From NCBI RefSeq assembly GCF_042677865.1, contig NZ_JBHUDD010000043.1, positions 59,374 through 123,373 of the forward strand: a stretch of 64,000 nucleotides of DNA. Reading direction: 5' to 3'. Source of the DNA: Lutimaribacter salitolerans (lineage in GTDB: Bacteria > Pseudomonadota > Alphaproteobacteria > Rhodobacterales > Rhodobacteraceae). Position 1 is the stretch's first letter. Each line of letters starts with the position of its first letter. The position numbers were made by a program, and so were the translations under genes. The notes beneath the pieces are model-generated. The model was not told the origin of the DNA. It worked only from the letters and a program-made list of their open reading frames with translations, and made no database searches. Below, in pieces: positions 61,261 through 64,000 of this stretch.

Positions 61261-62412
61261 TTATCCTGCAGGGCTTCCCTGACCGACCGCCGCTTCTGCA
61301 ACGGGCGAACCGCCCTGGCGTCGATGCCAGCGATGCAGCACATCGCCCCCCAGATCGCGCGTTTCGACAAGATCGAAGCGAGGGGCCTCGGCCAACCGGC
61401 CCAGACCCAGCACGCCCACTGCGGGATGACCTTCGGCCCCGATCACCAGACCGGCGGAAAACCCCACCAGCTCGTCCACCAGCCCGGCCCCCAGAAGCGA
61501 TGCCGCCAGCGCACCGCCGCCTTCGCAGAATACCCGCGTCAGCCCGGCAACGGCCAGCGCGCGCAGAACCGACCCCGGATCCAATTGCCCGCCCGTCACC
61601 GCGCACTGCACCCGTCTTGCGCCGATCCCGTCCCAAGCCTGCGCCAGCGGGCCATCCGCGTCGGGGCCGTGACACAGCCACAAGGGGACCGTGCGCGCGG
61701 TGCGCGCCAGTTGCGACGACAGCGGAAGATCCAGCCTGCGCGACACCACCACGCGCACCGGCTGGCGCACATTGCCCATGCCGCGCACGGTCAGCATGGG
61801 GTCATCGGCGCGCGCCGTGCCGGCCCCCACCATGACCGCATCGTGGCGCATCCGCATGGCATGCACCTCGCGCCGGGCTGCAGGCCCGGTGATCCACTGG
61901 CTTTCGCCGGTGGCCGTCGCGATCCGCCCGTCAAAACTGCTGGCCAGCTTCAGAGTGACCCAGGGCCGCCCCTGCGCGCGTGTCAGGCGAAACCCGGCCA
62001 GATCCTGCACGACCCGGTCGGCCAGCACGCCGGTCACAACCTCGATCCCGGCACGGCGCAGCATCGCCAACCCACGCCCTGCCACGCGCGGGTCCGTATC
62101 CTCGACCCCAACGACAATCCGCGCCACGCCCGCATCGATCAGCGCCTCGGCGCAGGGCGGGGTCTGACCGTGATGGGCACAGGGTTCCAGCGTGACATAG
62201 ACGGTCGACCCATGCGCCGCTGAACCAGCCTGCGCCAGCGCCTGCGGCTCGGCATGGGGCCGCCCGCCCGGGGCGGTCCAGCCGCGCCCGACGATCCGTC
62301 CCTCGCGGACCACCACACAGCCCACCGCCGGATTGGGCCAGGCATTGCCCTGCGCGCGCCGCCCCAGCGACAGGGCCAGCGCCATGAACCGCGCGTCGTG
62401 TGCTGCGCTCAC
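61261..62412 (-). CDS. ribD: Bifunctional riboflavin deaminase/reductase
   Basis: 383 residues. The N-terminal zinc deaminase has HAEPQALAQAG and PCAHHGQTPPCAEALIDAG; the C-terminal reductase has VTLKLASSFDGRIATATGES, DAVMVGAGTARADDP and a final FCEGGGALAASLLGAGLVDE. It makes 5-amino-6-ribitylamino uracil phosphate in riboflavin synthesis. GTG 62412 overlaps the nrdR stop (GTGA), so the two are coupled. Confidence 0.95.
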   Translation of the reverse strand: MSAAHDARFMALALSLGRRAQGNAWPNPAVGCVVVREGRIVGRGWTAPGGRPHAEPQALAQAGSAAHGSTVYVTLEPCAHHGQTPPCAEALIDAGVARIVVGVEDTDPRVAGRGLAMLRRAGIEVVTGVLADRVVQDLAGFRLTRAQGRPWVTLKLASSFDGRIATATGESQWITGPAARREVHAMRMRHDAVMVGAGTARADDPMLTVRGMGNVRQPVRVVVSRRLDLPLSSQLARTARTVPLWLCHGPDADGPLAQAWDGIGARRVQCAVTGGQLDPGSVLRALAVAGLTRVFCEGGGALAASLLGAGLVDELVGFSAGLVIGAEGHPAVGVLGLGRLAEAPRFDLVETRDLGGDVLHRWHRRQGGSPVAEAAVGQGSPAG

Positions 62413-62876
62413 GTCTCGGGGGCCACGTCGGGCCGCAGCTCGCTCACGAATTTGTCGAAATCATCCGCCGCCTGAAAGTTCTTGTAGACACTGGCAAAGC
62501 GCACATAGGCCACCGTGTCGATCCGCGCGAGGGTTTCCATGACGATCTCGCCGATCACCTTCGAGGGGATGTCGGTCTCGCCCATGCTTTCCAGCCGGCG
62601 CACGATGCCGCTGATCATCTGGTCGATCCGCTCGGGGTCGACGGGGCGCTTCTGCATCGAGATGCGGATCGAGCGTTCCAGCTTGTCACGGTCGAAATCC
62701 TCACGCCGGCCGCTGGTCTTTATCACCACCAGATCGCGCAGCTGCACGCGTTCGTACGTGGTGAACCGCCCGCCGCAGGCCGGGCAAAACCGCCGTCGCC
62801 GGATCGAGACGTGATCCTCGGCAGGGCGTGAATCCTTGACCTGCGTATCTATGTTTCCGCAAAACGGGCAGCGCAT
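62409..62876 (-). CDS. nrdR: Transcriptional repressor NrdR
   Basis: 155-residue zinc-ribbon and ATP-cone repressor of ribonucleotide reductase genes. Zinc ligands are Cys3, 6, 31 and 34. The ATP-cone starts LVVIKTSGRREDFDRDKLE. The final FASVYKNFQAADDFDKFV is typical. It is coupled to ribD downstream by a GTGA overlap. Confidence 0.96.
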   Translation of the reverse strand: MRCPFCGNIDTQVKDSRPAEDHVSIRRRRFCPACGGRFTTYERVQLRDLVVIKTSGRREDFDRDKLERSIRISMQKRPVDPERIDQMISGIVRRLESMGETDIPSKVIGEIVMETLARIDTVAYVRFASVYKNFQAADDFDKFVSELRPDVAPET

Positions 62877-63055
62877 TGCCGTTCCCCTTATCTTCTGTCT
62901 CTGCCTCGGTCCTGTGGGTGTGCCCCCACTTATCCACAGCCACTATAGGACAGCGCCCAAGTTTTGGGTAGGGGGGAAATGCAACCGCAACACATAGGTC
63001 GTGGTGGCAGATGCAAGGCGTCCGAGAGGGCGCAGCGTGCGCGCAAAATCGCGGT

Positions 63056-63466
63056 TCAGCCCTGCGAAAGATGCGCCGCGACCTGCCGGATGTGCGGCGC
63101 TTTCCGGTGTTCGAACAGATAGATCCCCTGCCAAGTGCCCAGTCGCATCCTCCCGTCCTGAACCGGGATTTGCAGGCTGACGGGCAGCAACGCAGCCTTG
63201 ATATGGGCGGGCATGTCATCGGGCCCTTCCTGCGTGTGCGTCAGATAGGCCATCGATGGGTGATCCGAGGGCGGCACCAACCGCTGGAAATATGCCATCA
63301 GATCCGTCTGCACCCCGGGATCGGCGTTCCCCTGGATCAGCAGACTGGCCGAGGTGTGACGGATCATCAGGGTCAGCAGACCGGTTCCCGTGACCCACGC
63401 CGCCACATCGCGGGTGAACTCGTACAGCCCCGCACCTCGGGTCACGATCTCAAAGGTCGTCTGCAT
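63056..63466 (-). CDS. yjbQ: YjbQ family (UPF0047) protein
   Basis: 136 residues, full family length. Conserved LLTLMIRHTSASLLIQGNAD, LPPSDHPSMAYLTHTQEGPDD-like central block and LGTWQGIYLFEHR end. Members have been called secondary thiamine-phosphate synthases, but the physiological role is open. ATG 63466 is chosen, dropping 12 codons of the longer frame. Confidence 0.92.
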   Translation of the reverse strand: MQTTFEIVTRGAGLYEFTRDVAAWVTGTGLLTLMIRHTSASLLIQGNADPGVQTDLMAYFQRLVPPSDHPSMAYLTHTQEGPDDMPAHIKAALLPVSLQIPVQDGRMRLGTWQGIYLFEHRKAPHIRQVAAHLSQG

Positions 63467-63502
63467 GTCTCGCAGACTGCACGCACCGGGCGGGGCTGGC
63501 AA

Positions 63503-63910
63503 TCACCACAACCACTCGGGCAGGTCATCGTCGCAGAAACTGCGCGCCATGCCGATGGACAGGTTGAACCCCGGTTCGTCGACCGACAGCGAATAGTTCC
63601 TGTTCTGGCCCGGCCTGCGACCCGACCCGTCGTCAACGGTGAACGACACCGCCCGCGCGCCCGGTGCGGTCTGGCTGGGGCCGTAAGCGCGTTGCACCGA
63701 TACGCGCGCGGCGACCGGCGCGCCGACGACCGCCTGCGCATAATGCGATGCAGCACAGAAGTAATCCGCCGGACCAGACCCGGCACGGCCGATCACCTCG
63801 AACGTAGTACCGCCCGATAGTGCGTTCACCCGGTGGTGGTTCTCGGCGACAAAGGCCCCGGCGGGGCTGGCGACGGCAATGGTCAGCGCGACTGCGAAAT
63901 GGCGAAACAT
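63503..63910 (-). CDS. Small exported protein, unknown function
   Basis: 135 residues with a Sec signal (FAVALTIAVASPAGA). The mature part is beta-rich with GRAGSGPADYFCAASHYAQAV and a final SFCDDDLPEWLW; Cys pairs could form a disulfide. No family recognised. It is 36 bases upstream of the YjbQ gene on the same strand and may share its transcript. Confidence 0.75.
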   Translation of the reverse strand: MFRHFAVALTIAVASPAGAFVAENHHRVNALSGGTTFEVIGRAGSGPADYFCAASHYAQAVVGAPVAARVSVQRAYGPSQTAPGARAVSFTVDDGSGRRPGQNRNYSLSVDEPGFNLSIGMARSFCDDDLPEWLW

Positions 63911-64000
63911 GCGTTATTACTACAGTTGCGCATTATGGCGAGTCTTTCGATGTGCGATGGCGGCAGCGACTTGATGCTCGCGTCGCCACCGCGACCAGTT

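Overview
The window looks like a chromosomal segment of a marine-type alphaproteobacterium of the Rhodobacteraceae (Roseobacter group). The DNA is GC-rich, and the gene content fits that family: proteins ending in Hint_2 domains, DUF3422, DUF6525 and DUF1826 genes, a LexA box of the GTTC-N7-GTTC type used by Rhodobacter relatives, and extragenic GC-rich repeats typical of the group. Nearly all of it is chromosomal housekeeping and catabolic DNA. I see no rRNA or tRNA gene, no insertion sequence, no prophage and no CRISPR array.

Layout. 1-7 kb: the end of argE, then a peptide/oligopeptide ABC transporter (a fused two-domain ATPase on the minus strand, diverging from a binding protein and two permeases). 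7-13 kb: a YeeE/YedE transporter, DUF3422, the proton-translocating transhydrogenase pntAB and a small methyltransferase-like membrane protein. 13-18 kb: a metallo-beta-lactamase-fold protein without its usual first metal motif, diverging from an SDR and the tryptophan-degradation genes kynU and kynA. 17.6-21 kb: a TetR regulator facing an isoquinoline-oxidoreductase-like molybdenum hydroxylase across a promoter packed with TGTCA/TGACA half-sites. 21-28 kb: an RTX/PA14-like/Hint secreted protein, a C26 peptidase, malate synthase G, and a photolyase/cryptochrome with its DUF2256 partner. 28-37 kb: pepN, small envelope genes, a LexA-controlled OB-fold protein matching the DnaE2 C-terminus, a ferredoxin, purD and xseA.

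37-45.7 kb: a LuxR-type regulator fused to an alpha/beta-hydrolase that has lost its catalytic residues, gatB, a lytic transglycosylase, and a zinc-responsive operon (COG0523 GTPase, DUF1826, DUF6525) behind a near-perfect Zur box. 45.7-52 kb: envelope protein quality control (degP, DUF2065, hflC, hflK), glutathione reductase and rpiA. 52-56 kb: a second Hint protein, serine deaminase and an HNH nuclease. 55.9-64 kb: nrdR-ribD and ribE on the minus strand, separated by a plus-strand capsule block (kpsS, a frameshifted export lipoprotein, kpsC), then a YjbQ protein and a small secreted protein. The last 90 bases hold no gene I can support.

The observations most worth following up are the SOS-boxed DnaE2-tail protein, the LuxR regulator with a dead hydrolase domain, the Zur-box operon with a 2OG-oxygenase-like DUF1826 member, the single-base frameshift in the capsule export gene, and three families of extragenic palindromic repeats. 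No wholly new multi-gene system is proven by the sequence alone.
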